Assembly (NCBI GenBank): GCA_021292165.1 | Contig: CM037879.1 | Coordinates: 39,586,339 to 39,650,338 of the forward strand | Direction: 5' to 3' | DNA length: 64,000 nucleotides | Origin: Shinisaurus crocodilurus | Lineage: Eukaryota; Chordata; Lepidosauria; Squamata; Shinisauridae | Position numbers and translations under genes: made by a program | Shown: piece by piece, positions 9,048-19,551 of the stretch | Layout of the letters: each line of letters begins with the position of its first letter | Numbering within the stretch: the first letter of the stretch is position 1 | Notes under the pieces: model-generated | What the model was told of the DNA's origin: nothing | Seen by the model: only the letters and a program-made list of their open reading frames with translations | The model's database searches: none

Positions 9048-10440
9048 TTAATGTTTGCTTTAACCTGTTTAATTTGTGTACACTTTATTTATGTTTTTAA
9101 CGTTACCATTCCCCACCACTGGCAACTGGAAATGGATAGGTTTGTATGAACCGCTTCCAGAATAAGTGATTTTGACCCTCATGTACTAGTTCTACTAGTT
9201 TCATCTCTTCTGTTCAACTGCAGAAAATAGCCTCATATGGAGTCCACTGTTTCAGCACTTGTGAGAAATTATTGGTGGACTCAGGAGGTATTTATCAAGG
9301 ACATGGCTGCTGATTTACTACCCAGGTCTGCTGAATTCCTTTAGGAACTCCCCTTTGACCCCCTGACCATAAATTCTATATTATAAAATTGGCAGACTTT
9401 AACAGCTCTTTGTTACCAAGTAATGTAAAAGACATTCTGACCTGAAAAGACCTGTTTTTTTTGTTTTTGTTTTTTAAGGGGCGGAAATTGGTTTTACATT
9501 AGGCACAAGATCAAGATCTAGGAAATAAAATCCTCAAATCCTTGAGGAACACGTGCAAAATAAGACAAATTATTCATCTAAAAATAATTGATCATTTTCA
9601 GAAAAACATTTGAACCATGTAATGATACTGTATATTGGGAAAAATAGCATACAAAATGCCTTATATTAGGGAAAATTGCTTGCAAAAATGTGTATATTAG
9701 GCAAAAAAGTGTACAAAATGCATATACAGTATGAGGAAAATGCATACAAAAGCCTATGAATGTCTGCATGGACTTTAAAAATAAATGAATAAATCACAAA
9801 GTGCTGCAGAAATGGGATGGAATGGACTTAAGATTGCAAAATTAAGAAACTGAGAGAAATCAAAATTGATAAGATTAAGTCCATCCCTATTTAAATATTT
9901 ACGTCATGTGATGCCATTAGAAGCTACTCTAGAGCAACACCTAGAGAGACAATACAGGCATCGCATAGGCTTAGAGCCTCAATCAAAAGTGTAGGGGAAG
10001 GGGGCCCTAAATCCACCAAGTGTTCCCATCCAGATAGCAATCATCTCTATAGAAAACAACAACAACATGGCTAATCAGTCATAGCTTGCCTCCACACTAG
10101 GAGTCCTTAAGCTATGCTGAGGGATTGCTTTTCTGCCATTTTTGTTGAAGAGGAATTAAAAGAAATGTTTCACACAATCAACTAATAAAGTGCTATATTA
10201 TCCAACATTGCCCGGCTTTGTCATGGCCATGATCCTCCTATAATATTTATTGAGAAGTAAGTCCTGTTCAGAAATGTTTCTCAGCAACATTGATAAAAGT
10301 TTCCCTCCTTGTAAGGTCAGCATGTTTTATTGTTTCCTCATTAGTGTGGGTGGTGGATTATTCTGGATAGACGATTTAGTAATTGCCCTGATGTCAGTTT
10401 CTTTTCCTGGGGAAAGGGGCTTTCATTGCTGATTTCCTCT
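9048..10440. other. Unassigned; end of a TAGGGATG-type repeat near 9900
   Basis: Mostly unrecognised. 9590-9760 contains diverged tandem units around GCATACAAAATG. AAGTCCATCCCTA at about 9880-9893 resembles the right terminus of the TAGGGATG elements, but no left partner was found. Confidence 0.4.
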
Positions 10441-10446
10441 TCTCTG

Positions 10447-10770
10447 TCTCTCTCTCTCTGACTAGGCTGAGACAATACGATAACCCACACTCAAGGGTTG
10501 GGTTGGGTTGGGTATGGGTTGAGTGTGGGTTGTCATTGAACCATGGGTTGCTGTTGACACATGGGTGATCATGTCTGAACCCAGCTGTGCTAATAAGCCA
10601 TGGCTTGTTAACCATGAACAACCCATGAAGAGAACCCATGGTTTGTGAACTGTGGGTTGTTTACCATGGTTTATTATCTCAGCTGGGTTCGGACAACACG
10701 ATAACCCACGTTTCAACAAAAACCCATGGTTCAACAACAACCCTTACTGAGTTGTCTGAACCCAGTCTCT
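10447..10770. mobile_element. Foldback element(s) rich in AACCCA/TGGGTT
   Basis: ACGATAACCCAC occurs at about 10477 and again at 10697, with inverted TGTCTGAACCCAG near 10570 and at 10753-10768, giving two overlapping foldbacks. It includes a (GGGTTG)n-like run at 10495-10520. CT-microsatellites flank both sides. Confidence 0.5.
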
Positions 10771-11014
10771 CTCTCTCTCTCTGAGTTGCACTATTTCACT
10801 ATTTAAAAATGAAAATAAAAAAATTATAACAGAGGCAAACAGTAATTAAGGCCTCTGTCCCTTCCCTGCAGGAACACAAATTGACATTGGGGCAATTAAG
10901 AGAGGTCATTGAAGAGGCAATTCATAAGCTATTCATCATTAATAGCTATTCATCACCTGTGCTCATCAGGAAGCAATCAAACAGGTGATCCCCAGAAACA
11001 GTAAATGTTTAACT

Positions 11015-11349
11015 TCAGGTTGGGCAACTTCAGGAGGTCTGGGAGCCATTTTTGCTCTGCTGGACCACCCATGGGCTACATACCCCCACAGGTGCTGCAA
11101 ATGGAGGGCGGGGGGGGGGGATAAGAAAAAGAATTTAAAAATAAACAAAATGGTGTCCAGAGCTGCTATGGAGTGCCAAAAGGGTCAAAATTGGGTTGTT
11201 TGCAAGGTAATTTTGACCCTTTTGGTACTCTGTAGCAGATACACCATTTTGTTGGCCGAAAAAAGAAAAATATTTTTTGGGGTAGCCCCAAATTCTGGGT
11301 GGTGGGAGGCACACTGGGGGTTGTGGGGGCCACATGTTGCTCACCCCTG
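11015..11349. mobile_element. 335-bp hAT MITE
   Basis: Left TCAGGTTGGGCAACTT and right ATGTTGCTCACCCCTG are inverted. An exact 8-bp duplication GTTTAACT flanks it (11007-11014 and 11350-11357). The interior has a stem formed by CCAAAAGGGTCAAAATT and AATTTTGACCCTTTTGG. Confidence 0.85.
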
Positions 11350-11404
11350 GTTTAACTAAAGGCAAATGAACCCTTAAAAGCCTCAATAGCAGTTTGTTTG
11401 TCTA

Positions 11405-11493
11405 TCTACAGGCCTGTGGCTTATGCTGGCTCAGCTTGTCTGAGAGCGTGGAAAGCTAAGCAGGGTCAGGCCTGGTTATTACTTGGATGGGAG
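11405..11493 (+). mobile_element. 5S rRNA-derived SINE, 5' part
   Basis: AAGCTAAGCAGGGTCAGGCC and TTACTTGGATGGGAG are the 5S-like head, cut exactly at GGGAG by the copia element. The rest of the same SINE follows that element at 16366. Confidence 0.9.
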
Positions 11494-11717
11494 TGTTAGG
11501 TTTTGCATAGGCAGAACGAGATTACCACCTGACATCAGGATTATCACCTGACCTGGTGGGTGTTACTTGAGTTCAAGTACAGAAGGTCTTTGGTCAGGAG
11601 ACATAGTCTCGAGGTGCTATGACTCAGCAGCCTTGAACAGATTTGGGGTAAACATGTTGATGAGTAGGTTGTGCAACTGGGTGAGTAATATCCTATTCAT
11701 AGATGCAGGGTCTGGGG

Positions 11718-11724
11718 TATATAA
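11718..11724 (+). promoter_or_regulatory. LTR TATA box
   Basis: TATATAA in a GGGG-TATATAA-GC context, in the expected place in the LTR. The equivalent in the 3' LTR is at 16059-16065. Confidence 0.7.
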
Positions 11725-11909
11725 GCTAGCACACTTGCTTGCTTCCGTCATTCCTCTTCATCTCTCTCTGCTGCTTGTTCGTCTCGACATGTATTGTCTT
11801 GGACTTCACTTCATCTAGCCTTACCACTGGGGTAGTGGGCTTGAGTCTGCTATGATGTAGTGAGTAGAGATGCATTGATTGCCTTAATCCCATGTAATTG
11901 GGTCTTACA

Positions 11910-11915
11910 AATAAA
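11910..11915 (+). terminator. LTR polyadenylation signal
   Basis: AATAAA followed by a CT/T-rich stretch (TCTTTAATCTTTATT). The same signal in the 3' LTR at 16251-16256 would end the transcript. Confidence 0.65.
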
Positions 11916-12026
11916 CTCTTTAATCTTTATTAACTGCTGTTATCTCCTCCTTCCGCTTGCGTGACTGGGACTGAGGGTCACTGGCTAGGGGAGCTTTTGA
12001 ACCCGGGTCAGTCCAACTCTCACATC

Positions 12027-12040
12027 GGTTATGGGCCCAG
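12027..12040 (+). promoter_or_regulatory. Primer binding site for half-molecule initiator tRNA-Met
   Basis: GGTTATGGGCCCAG starts 2 bp after the LTR. It is complementary to the anticodon stem-loop of vertebrate initiator tRNA-Met (CTGGGCCCATAACC), not to a tRNA 3' CCA end. This is the arrangement known for Drosophila copia, where a 5' half-tRNA cut in the anticodon loop primes minus-strand DNA. Confidence 0.85.
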
Positions 12041-12152
12041 ATAAGGATCAGATAACAATCTGATGGTTATCTGATGGGCAGATAAGCCACAGAACGCAGT
12101 TTGGAAAAATTCAGCAGTTATAGAGTTAAAGGAATTTGTTTACTATTTGTAA

Positions 12153-12335
12153 GAACGGTTTGTAAATAAACCGGAAGGCGATGCAGTGTTGCTAGAGCTG
12201 GTGCTGATAACAGCGGCTTGGAATGCAGCTGAAGAATGCAGAAACAGAGAGACGGAGGATTTTTCGTTTTGGAAGCAGCTAGAACGGAGATGCCAGGCTT
12301 GGCAAAATCCGAGGTTCGGGCAGCTACTAGGCTGA
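12153..12335 (+). pseudogene. Possible gag remnant
   Basis: A stop-free stretch of 60 codons between TAA (12150) and TGA (12333), without an ATG start, rich in Glu, Arg and spaced Trp (W..W..W). Its position just after the primer binding site fits gag, but no capsid or zinc-knuckle motif can be recognised. It could be non-coding leader. Confidence 0.3.
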
Positions 12336-13318
12336 AAAGTGAACAACGCTGGACACAAGGATTTCGTATTCCACAGCTTGCTGGAGTGATTGTCAAGGAG
12401 CTGTATCGGGCAAGGAAATAATCTTCAGGAGGCTCTGTGTCTTTGAGTCAAGGCTACAGGCAGTAGGATCATATTTCATTTGCAGTTTGCTTCTTCACTC
12501 AGCAGCGGATCAGCTATCTTTTGCATTGTATCAACAAGTGGCTTGGATTACAAATGCGTGGATTACGTCTGACGTGGGTAAAGCGTCTGGAGCGTCATGT
12601 CGCAGCAAAGCAGCAAAGCAAAGTCACGTGTGTATCCGGGAAACCTGATACTACAGCGGAGGCTGTATCAAACCAGCGGAGGCGTGGTTTTAGAGCAGCA
12701 GGGAAAAGCAGCGCGGCAGTTTTGAACAGAGAAAGCTGTGCTTAAAATGTGAAGCTGTTCTTCATTTTCTTCATGTGGGATCACAGAAGAAAGGAGCTTG
12801 AAATCAGCAGGGGTGCTGCTGATGGGACAAACTTTGTTTAACCCAGGACATAACAAAATGGACATTATTTTGTGTGTAAGCAGAAACAGTGGATTGTTTA
12901 AACGAAGCTTTCTGTGTTGGACATGAATAAGCAGAAGGAGGACTATGCAAATGGTCAGAAGTTTAACAGTCATGTTTTGAAATGTATTTCTTGAAAGTTT
13001 GGATAACTTGGATTCAAGAAAGTGTAATATATGCTCTCTGAAATGTCAGGAAATGTACTGAATGTATATATGACTTGAGTATATTGTGGATTTTTCTGTA
13101 GCAAAATGTAAAATGCTGAATAATTAGTAGGTATGTTTATATGGCAAAGCTAAGAGATGGATTATTTCTTTCATACTGTAATGGTGTAAATAAAGAAATG
13201 GAAAGTTGTACTGATGCAACTATAAAAAGGTTAAATGCTTATATGTATGACATGTACATGCATGCATATCACATGAATGTTTGATCATTTAGATTCACAG
13301 GCTTGTGAAAGAAAATGC

Positions 13319-15720
13319 AAACTGTGTTGTGGGGAAAGCATTTGGAAACTGTAATTTTCACATGAAAGGTATTTTGTGCACATAAACAAGGGATGCTAGC
13401 TTCAACAGGTAAACTGGAAGGCAAGCTTAAAAACCACTTCATTTCATTTAAATTTGTTCTTGGTGATCTTGTGGAACTCTGATGGTCTTTAGAGGAAAGG
13501 CACGTTATTTCATGATGTCAATTGATCAATACACGAAGTACAGGTTGTGTACATGTTAGATAGAAAGCTGGAGTATTGAACAAAGTCAAGGTGTTTTGTG
13601 CTTGGATGGGAAACAAGCATATTACCCATGTTACCTATTTCTTTTCAGATATGGGGAAGTTCAATTCAGTGCATGTTTTCATGACTTTCTAACAGGATGT
13701 GGTATTGAACACATGGATTGTGTGGAAGAGTAAACAAACACTCAGAAGAGGTGATAATAATTTGGATAATGAGGTTTGGGTAGAAGCTCTTAAATGTTTT
13801 GATTATGTACGTGATAGAAGTTTTAGTTCTGTGTGATTGAACTGTACACCTTATAGAAAGTAGTGTAGAAGGAAGATTCTTCTGGAGAAACATTTCAGGA
13901 TCTTGGATCTGATATGTAGGTACATACACCTCAAAGTTAGAAGAAATCTGTAAGGGAGCTTACATGAGATTTTTCTAAAAATGAGAATATTGTGTTTTAC
14001 ATGAACAACACTTGGATAGTGAGATTATCTAGAAGTGTTAAGTATAATGCTAAATGAAAAAGGTGAGATCATTTTTCAAAATTAATTCTGTTAATGCAGG
14101 AAGCATCAAGGTCAGAGTCAGAATAGAAAAGCATTTGCTGAAAGACAGTCAGGTAAATTTGACAAACTCTGATACACATTTGGTTTAGAAATGGGAGGCT
14201 AAACAAATGATTGTTCATCATTGGTGCAAATTTATTGGAACAGGAACCTGATAACTGATGAGATAAGGAACAGGTGAGTCAAACAACCTGTGAGATATCA
14301 GGATGAATTTGCAGGGAAAAGCCATTTGAAACTTCAAAATTTCAAAGAGGTGAAAAATTGTCTGTTAAGGAAGCTGAACCATAGCTTCAGGCTATGCAAG
14401 CTGAGTTGAATTCTTTGGATAAAGAACAAAACATGGAAGCTGGTGAAACAAACAGCAGTCCATGGAACTCATTGTTACCAGATAGATTTTTTAAGTGAAA
14501 ACTAACCAGATTGGAAAAGGTTATATGACAAATAGCAAGATTGGTTGCTTGTGATTTTTGCTTAGTTAAAAGGAGCTGGATAATCATAAGATGAGTGCAA
14601 CAACAATTTGCTTGGAAACAGTTAGACTGATGTTTAAGAATGTGAAGATGTAAGAATATTTTCACAAAAGGGAAATATTGGAACATAAGCATTTTAAATG
14701 AGAGGAAGTCTTTAAATGGAAAACTGTGAGATTTTCTTTAGGAAAAGCTAAAATCAGCTGGAGGCTGGAATTCTGTTTTGAACTCAAACATTGTTGAAGT
14801 GAGATTTGCACAGAGAGGCAGATCAATGTTTGTTTGTTAAGCAGGAGGAACAGGGACATAGACTGTATGTACTTTGTTTAGATGGGTGATCTATTGTTTT
14901 TTCTGGACAGATAAAAGCAATATGATATAATTGATCCAGGGTTTGGAATTTCATTGAATTGAAACTGCTTGGTGGTGGATCAACTGTTTATTTGTAAATA
15001 GAAGTTGAGGGAAAAAGAACCAAGAGGGCAGTATCTTACTGCAACAAACCAGAGAAATATCGTGGATGTGATTGAGAATTTTGGAGATAGTTAACTCAGT
15101 GAGAGACTCCAAATAGTTGAGGAATTTCAAGCACATGCTGATGGAAAAGCAGTTTGAATGCTACACAGAAGCATTGGGCTGTTGAGCTTTACTGTACAAG
15201 CAACAAGGCCAGGTATTGCTGTCAGTGTAATGGGCAGACTGTTAGACCAACAGGACATGCTTGGAGAGCTCTGAAAAGGAGTTGAGTGTTATCTGGAAGG
15301 AACATCACACTTCAGACTAAGAGTTATAAGTCAGAGCACAGGTGGCTTACAGATTCACAGAAATGCCAGTTGTGGTTGTGATAGTAAGAACAACAAGAAC
15401 ACACCTGAAGTTTGTTATTTTTATAATCATACTTTGTTTGATTGATTTTGTAGAAACAATCATTTAAAAGTTAGAGTTCAACTGAAGCTGAACTGAATGC
15501 ATTTGTTTAAATAGTTTAAATTGTAAAAAATGTTTAAATGATGCTGGGATTGATGTGAAAAACCTATTACAGTTTTTTCAGGAAACCAAGGCAGGATTGC
15601 TATGCTGCAGGCAGATAGCAATACACAACGTTTTGGGTTTGCAGATAAAACTGTGTCATAAGGAGGGATACATCAGAAGTGATTTGATGGTGGTTCAAAT
15701 TTCTGACAGGTAAAGTAATT
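13319..15720 (+). pseudogene. Decayed copia pol (integrase, reverse transcriptase, RNase H)
   Basis: Short islands, each in its own frame, resemble copia pol. Near 13323 is a CVVGK patch like the end of the integrase zinc-binding region. At 13494-13541 GKARYFMMSIDQYTKY matches the integrase core around its second Asp, and a GD pair at 13462-13467 may be the first. The start of reverse transcriptase is AMQAELNSLDKEQN at 14391-14432, then a +1 shift to a WKLV-like patch. At 14818-14859 ADQCLFVKQEEQGH precedes the catalytic box, which reads LCLDG then a stop at 14887 instead of YVDD. At 15200-15241 ATRPGIAVSVMGRL is the conserved ATRPDI segment before RNase H. The gene is dead: the catalytic Asp pair, frame and continuity are lost. 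Confidence 0.8.
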
Positions 15721-15821
15721 CCTGCAGAAGTTTTTTTTATCAAAGTCCATAGATGAAGGAACAGCATCAGATGTCAACAACGCTGTTGTATGAGGTAAAT
15801 AACCACGTTCTACGCAAATGC

Positions 15822-15834
15822 AAAAGCAGGGGGA
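15822..15834 (+). promoter_or_regulatory. Polypurine tract
   Basis: AAAAGCAGGGGGA lies directly before the 3' LTR and is nearly all purine, as needed to prime plus-strand DNA. Its preservation, along with the primer site, contrasts with the decayed coding region. Confidence 0.75.
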
Positions 15835-16365
15835 TGTTAGGTTTTGCATAGGCAGAACGAGATTACCACCTGACATCAGGATTATCACCTGACCTGGTGG
15901 GTGTTACTTGAGTTCAAGTACAGAAGGTCTTTGGTCAGGAGACATAGTCTCGAGGTGCTATGACTCAGCAGCCTTGAACAGATTTGGGGTAAACATGTTG
16001 ATGAGTAGGTTGTGCAACTGGGTGAGTAATATCCTATTCATAGATGCAGGGTCTGGGGTATATAAGCTAGCACACTTGCTTGCTTCCGTCATTCCTCTTC
16101 ATCTCTCTCTGCTGCTTGTTCGTCTCGACATGTATTGTCTTGGACTTCACTTCATCTAGCCTTACCACTGGGGTAGTGGGCTTGAGTCTGCTATGATGTA
16201 GTGAGTAGAGATGCATTGATTGCCTTAATCCCATGTAATTGGGTCTTACAAATAAACTCTTTAATCTTTATTAACTGCTGTTATCTCCTCCTTCCGCTTG
16301 CGTGACTGGGACTGAGGGTCACTGGCTAGGGGAGCTTTTGAACCCGGGTCAGTCCAACTCTCACA
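15835..16365 (+). repeat. 3' LTR of copia element
   Basis: 531 bp, identical on reading to 11494-12024 at an offset of 4341 bp, followed by the target duplication GGGAG at 16366-16370. Confidence 0.95.
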
Positions 16366-16445
16366 GGGAGACCCCTCCTCTAGTTTCCTGCATTGAGCAG
16401 GGGGTTGGACTCGATAGCCTTGTAGGCTCCTTCCAACTCTATGAG
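16366..16445 (+). mobile_element. 5S rRNA-derived SINE, 3' part
   Basis: Continues the SINE begun at 11405: GGGAGACCCCTCCTCTAG and the CR1-like tail GTAGGCTCCTTCCAACTCTA. Joining the two parts and removing one GGGAG restores the usual SINE sequence. Confidence 0.9.
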
Positions 16446-17285
16446 CTATATCTACATTACACAGGCTGGTGATCCAACTGTGATGTATTTTATATATATA
16501 TACAGAGAGAGAGAGAGAGAGAGAAATCACCACAAATCAGGTCTGCAAAAACACACACAAGAGGCTAACATAGAAAAAGCTGGACTTTAATAGGCTGCTG
16601 GTGATATTGTTTCGATGTTCCATAAAAAGTGAGCTAAGAAAGGATGGCAATTCCAGTGAAAAGGGCTAGTATGGACGCACCCAGATTTATAGCCACATTT
16701 TTCTTTTTAATTTCTTTGGATATTTATAAATCACCCTTCACCAAAAGATATCAGGGCAGTGAACAATAAATATAACAAAGAAAAATGGTCATACAACTGC
16801 ACACTTTAATAAATAATAATAAAATATAATGATAAAACACCAATAAGAGGCTGTAAAAAGAAAAGAAAAAAAAAGACAGACTGACTGACTGAAAATGGCT
16901 GGGGGAAAAGTGCTGAGAATTATTAGCTGCAAGTGTCAGTATTATTTCACAGATATTTGGTTTTAGCATGTAGTTGTCTGCTTTATTGGTTCTTTTTCAT
17001 GTAATTGAATTTGCTATAACACATCTTAAAAAGAGGTTGATTATAAATTGGTTACTGGAAGCTAAAATAGTATGGGCTAAAAATGGGAAGAAGTTGTTCA
17101 AATGGTCATCAAATGCTTTGATCAAATGGTTGCTCAAATGCTTGGAAATAGCAAAAATGGATACATTATCTTGTAGTATATGTAGAAGAATGGGAAATCA
17201 ACAGATAACTTGTACTGTGGACAAATGTAATGATTTTACTCTTTATTTGGAACATTAACTGGCAACATATTAGGTTAGACTGAAA
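16446..17285. other. Mostly unassigned; GA microsatellite and L2-like 3' end
   Basis: (GA)n at 16504-16525. 16690-16890 reads as a minus-strand L2-type 3' UTR (AAAGATATCAGGGCAGTGAA). 16890-17285 is not recognised; it has short TGG/CAAATG repeats near 17095-17160. Confidence 0.45.
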
Positions 17286-17289
17286 TCTT

Positions 17290-17800
17290 TTTGTTGTAAA
17301 ACGACAGTATCCATATGTTTCCAAGCCCAATTCAAGGTGCTGTTTTGACCTATAAAGCCTTACACGGCTTGGGACCACAATACCTAATGGAGCACCTCTC
17401 CCGGCATGAACCTACCCATATATTATGTTCATCATCTAAGGCCCTTCTCCAGGGGCCTCCTCCGAGGGAGGCTTGGAAGGTGGCAACAAGGGAGAGGGCC
17501 TTCTCAGTGGTGGCCCCCTAATTATGGAATACTCTCCCTGATGAGGCCTGCCTGGTGCCAACATTGTTATCTTTTTGGCACCTTCCTCTTCTCTCAGGCA
17601 TTTGGCAGCAAATGATGAGGTTTTAATCAGGTCTTGAATTTTTCTTATTGTTGATTGTTTAAAATTGTTTTGGATATATGAGTGTTTCTGTTTATGTGTA
17701 GATGGTTTTTATAATGTATTATTAAGGTTTTAATTTTTGTAAACCACCCAGAGAGTTTTGGCTATTGGGAGGTATAGAAATGTAATAAATGAAATGAAAT
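17290..17800 (+). mobile_element. L2-type LINE 3' end
   Basis: FKVL..TYKALHGLGPQYLMEHLS text at about 17325-17400, then WKVATRERAFSVVAP at 17475-17521 and LWN.LP-like text, all C-terminal L2 ORF. A T-rich 3' UTR ends with CCACCCAGAGAGTTTTGGC and a TAAATGAAATGAAATG tail. Confidence 0.8.
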
Positions 17801-18910
17801 GATTAAAATCAATTTTAAAAAATAAAAAATGTGTACAGTGAGCGCAAGAGGTGTGCGGGATTGTGCTTGGGCTGTGTTCAGATGTTATACTGAACATGCC
17901 TAGGGGTAGAGCCAGAATCAATGGGTGTGATCCTGCTTCCCCTTCAGGTGCATATAATGCTGTCATGATTGCACAGTACTCCTATGGTTATATAAACTCA
18001 ACTGCGCAAATGCATTTGGATTGCAGCCAGTGGCTCCATGAATCTCTTGCCTTAATCTTTCATCTGCATGAGGATGGACAATGAAGAATGTGGTTACCGC
18101 ACCACACTTGCTGTTAATTTTTAAAACTAACCATTGCATTGTACCAAATGGAATGAATTAAATTCTAACACAGCCACCTTGAAATTAGATGAGGCCACAC
18201 AGAGTTGGCCATTCCTTACCGAACATGCAAAATCCCCTTGAATCGCTAAGGACCTGGCAGAGTTTTAGACAGTAGCTGGAAGTCTGTTCTTCACATAATT
18301 ATTCTATGTAATAATATTATGCATAATTATCTTGAACGAGGAGCGTAAACCATGCAACAGGCTTTTCATGTATTGTTACCATCATTTTTGTGAATTAGCA
18401 GACTGAATATTCCAGCTGAAGCCCATGTTTTCATTGGCTCCAAACCCTGGCTAGGTCTGAAGAGGCATTTGAGTAAATTGAGTATTTGCAAAGTTTGGGA
18501 CGCGATTAGCTGAGAAAGAGACTGGTGGAGGTAGAGATGTTGCAAGGAATTGAATTGGGCTGCTTGCATCTCCGAACTGCCCTGCTCAATTTCTTTGAGC
18601 AGAATTGGTGCAAACTGCACAGCTAGGTTGAGCTAACTGCCTGCTAGGGCCAGCCCTACCATTAGGCAAAGTGAGGCAACTGCCTCGGGCAGCCAGTGTT
18701 GGGGGCCAGCATCAGTAATTCCCTCGTCTGTTCTCCTGAGCTCCCGAATGCTCCCCTCTCTTGAAGGACAGTGCTGTGCTGGCCACCCAGCCTGTCCAGG
18801 AACCCCTAAATGAGCCTGCTGCCTTCAAGTGCAGTGGAGGACACTATCCCCTCACCAGTGTTAAAATAAAATAAAATTCTACTGCCAATTCAGTTGGCTT
18901 CTGTATATGG
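17801..18910. other. Unassigned; hAT-like terminus near 18646
   Basis: Largely unrecognised. GGGCCAGCCCTACCATTAGG at about 18648 matches the left end of the hAT family at 63516, but the partner end was not found. Confidence 0.4.
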
Positions 18911-19253
18911 CAGGGTAGGCAACCTGTTTGAGCCATGGGCACTTCTGGCAATTTGTGAAACTGTCCAGGGCACCACCACAAAGTGGCTGCCATGGGAGGC
19001 ATGGAAAAGGACAAGTGATCTGCCCAGAAGACTGAGTACAAGGCAGAGGTGGAGTCTGAGCCCCATCACCCTAAACAACTCCTTTGAACCCACAGTTTTC
19101 AGCACCAACAAAAAGCTTTCACAACCATCTCAGCTGCCAATAAGAAAATGTGTCAATTAAAAAATAGTGGGAGGGGGAGGGCACCTTGGTGGACACCAAG
19201 AAAGTTATCTGAGGGTACATTGGTGCCCACAGGCACCATATTGTCTACCCTTG
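18911..19253. mobile_element. 343-bp hAT MITE
   Basis: Left CAGGGTAGGCAACC and right TTGTCTACCCTTG are inverted. The flanks GTATATGG (18903-18910) and GCATATGG (19254-19261) match at seven of eight bases. Confidence 0.75.
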
Positions 19254-19551
19254 GCATATGGAATGGGGAGCGGGCCTTCCCCTCAGCAAAATGTTGTGAG
19301 CCAGACAGACAGCCTGGGACTTCTCCATCCTGTGTGTGAGGCTGTCTGTCAGCTGGGGGAAAGCTGCCTTGGAAGGTAAGGATCTTGCCTTCAAAGCCAG
19401 CCTGGATCCTGCCATCCACTATCCCCAGCTGAGGACGGCCTTGTGGGGTACAGACCCAGCTGCCTGGCCGCTGGACAACTGTGCAAAGTTCTTGTAGCCA
19501 AGGTTTCCCAGGAAGGGTGGTTGCTCCTCTCGGCTGCCTCCCCACTAGGGG

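Larger units (their letters stand above)
11494..12024 (+). repeat. 5' LTR of copia element
   Basis: 531 bp, begins TGTTAGG and ends CTCACA (the TG..CA rule). Base-by-base reading finds no difference from the 3' LTR. It carries a TATA box at 11718-11724 and a polyadenylation signal at 11910-11915, giving a U3-R-U5 arrangement with about 190 bp between the signals. Confidence 0.95.
11494..16365 (+). mobile_element. Ty1/copia LTR retrotransposon with identical LTRs and decayed pol
   Basis: Complete 4872-bp element: 5' LTR 11494-12024, internal region 12025-15834, 3' LTR 15835-16365, flanked by a 5-bp duplication GGGAG (11489-11493 and 16366-16370). Copia membership follows from two independent signs. 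The primer binding site matches an internal part of initiator tRNA-Met, and surviving islands come in the order integrase then reverse transcriptase then RNase H, the reverse of gypsy elements. No frame in the internal region exceeds about 100 codons and stops and shifts are dense, so it cannot make its own proteins. The identical LTRs nevertheless point to recent insertion, hence probable mobilisation in trans. Gene conversion or an assembly artefact are alternatives. Confidence 0.9.

Noticed and set aside
10495..10530. Interstitial telomere
   Set aside because: The unit is GGGTTG, not TTAGGG, and it is part of a foldback element.
11567..11818. 83-codon frame present identically in both LTRs
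   Set aside because: Identity follows from the LTR duplication; no similarity to any known LTR-encoded protein and it overlaps the TATA box.
12025..15834. Gypsy or retroviral identity for the LTR element
   Set aside because: Integrase remnants precede reverse transcriptase, and the primer site is of the copia half-tRNA type.
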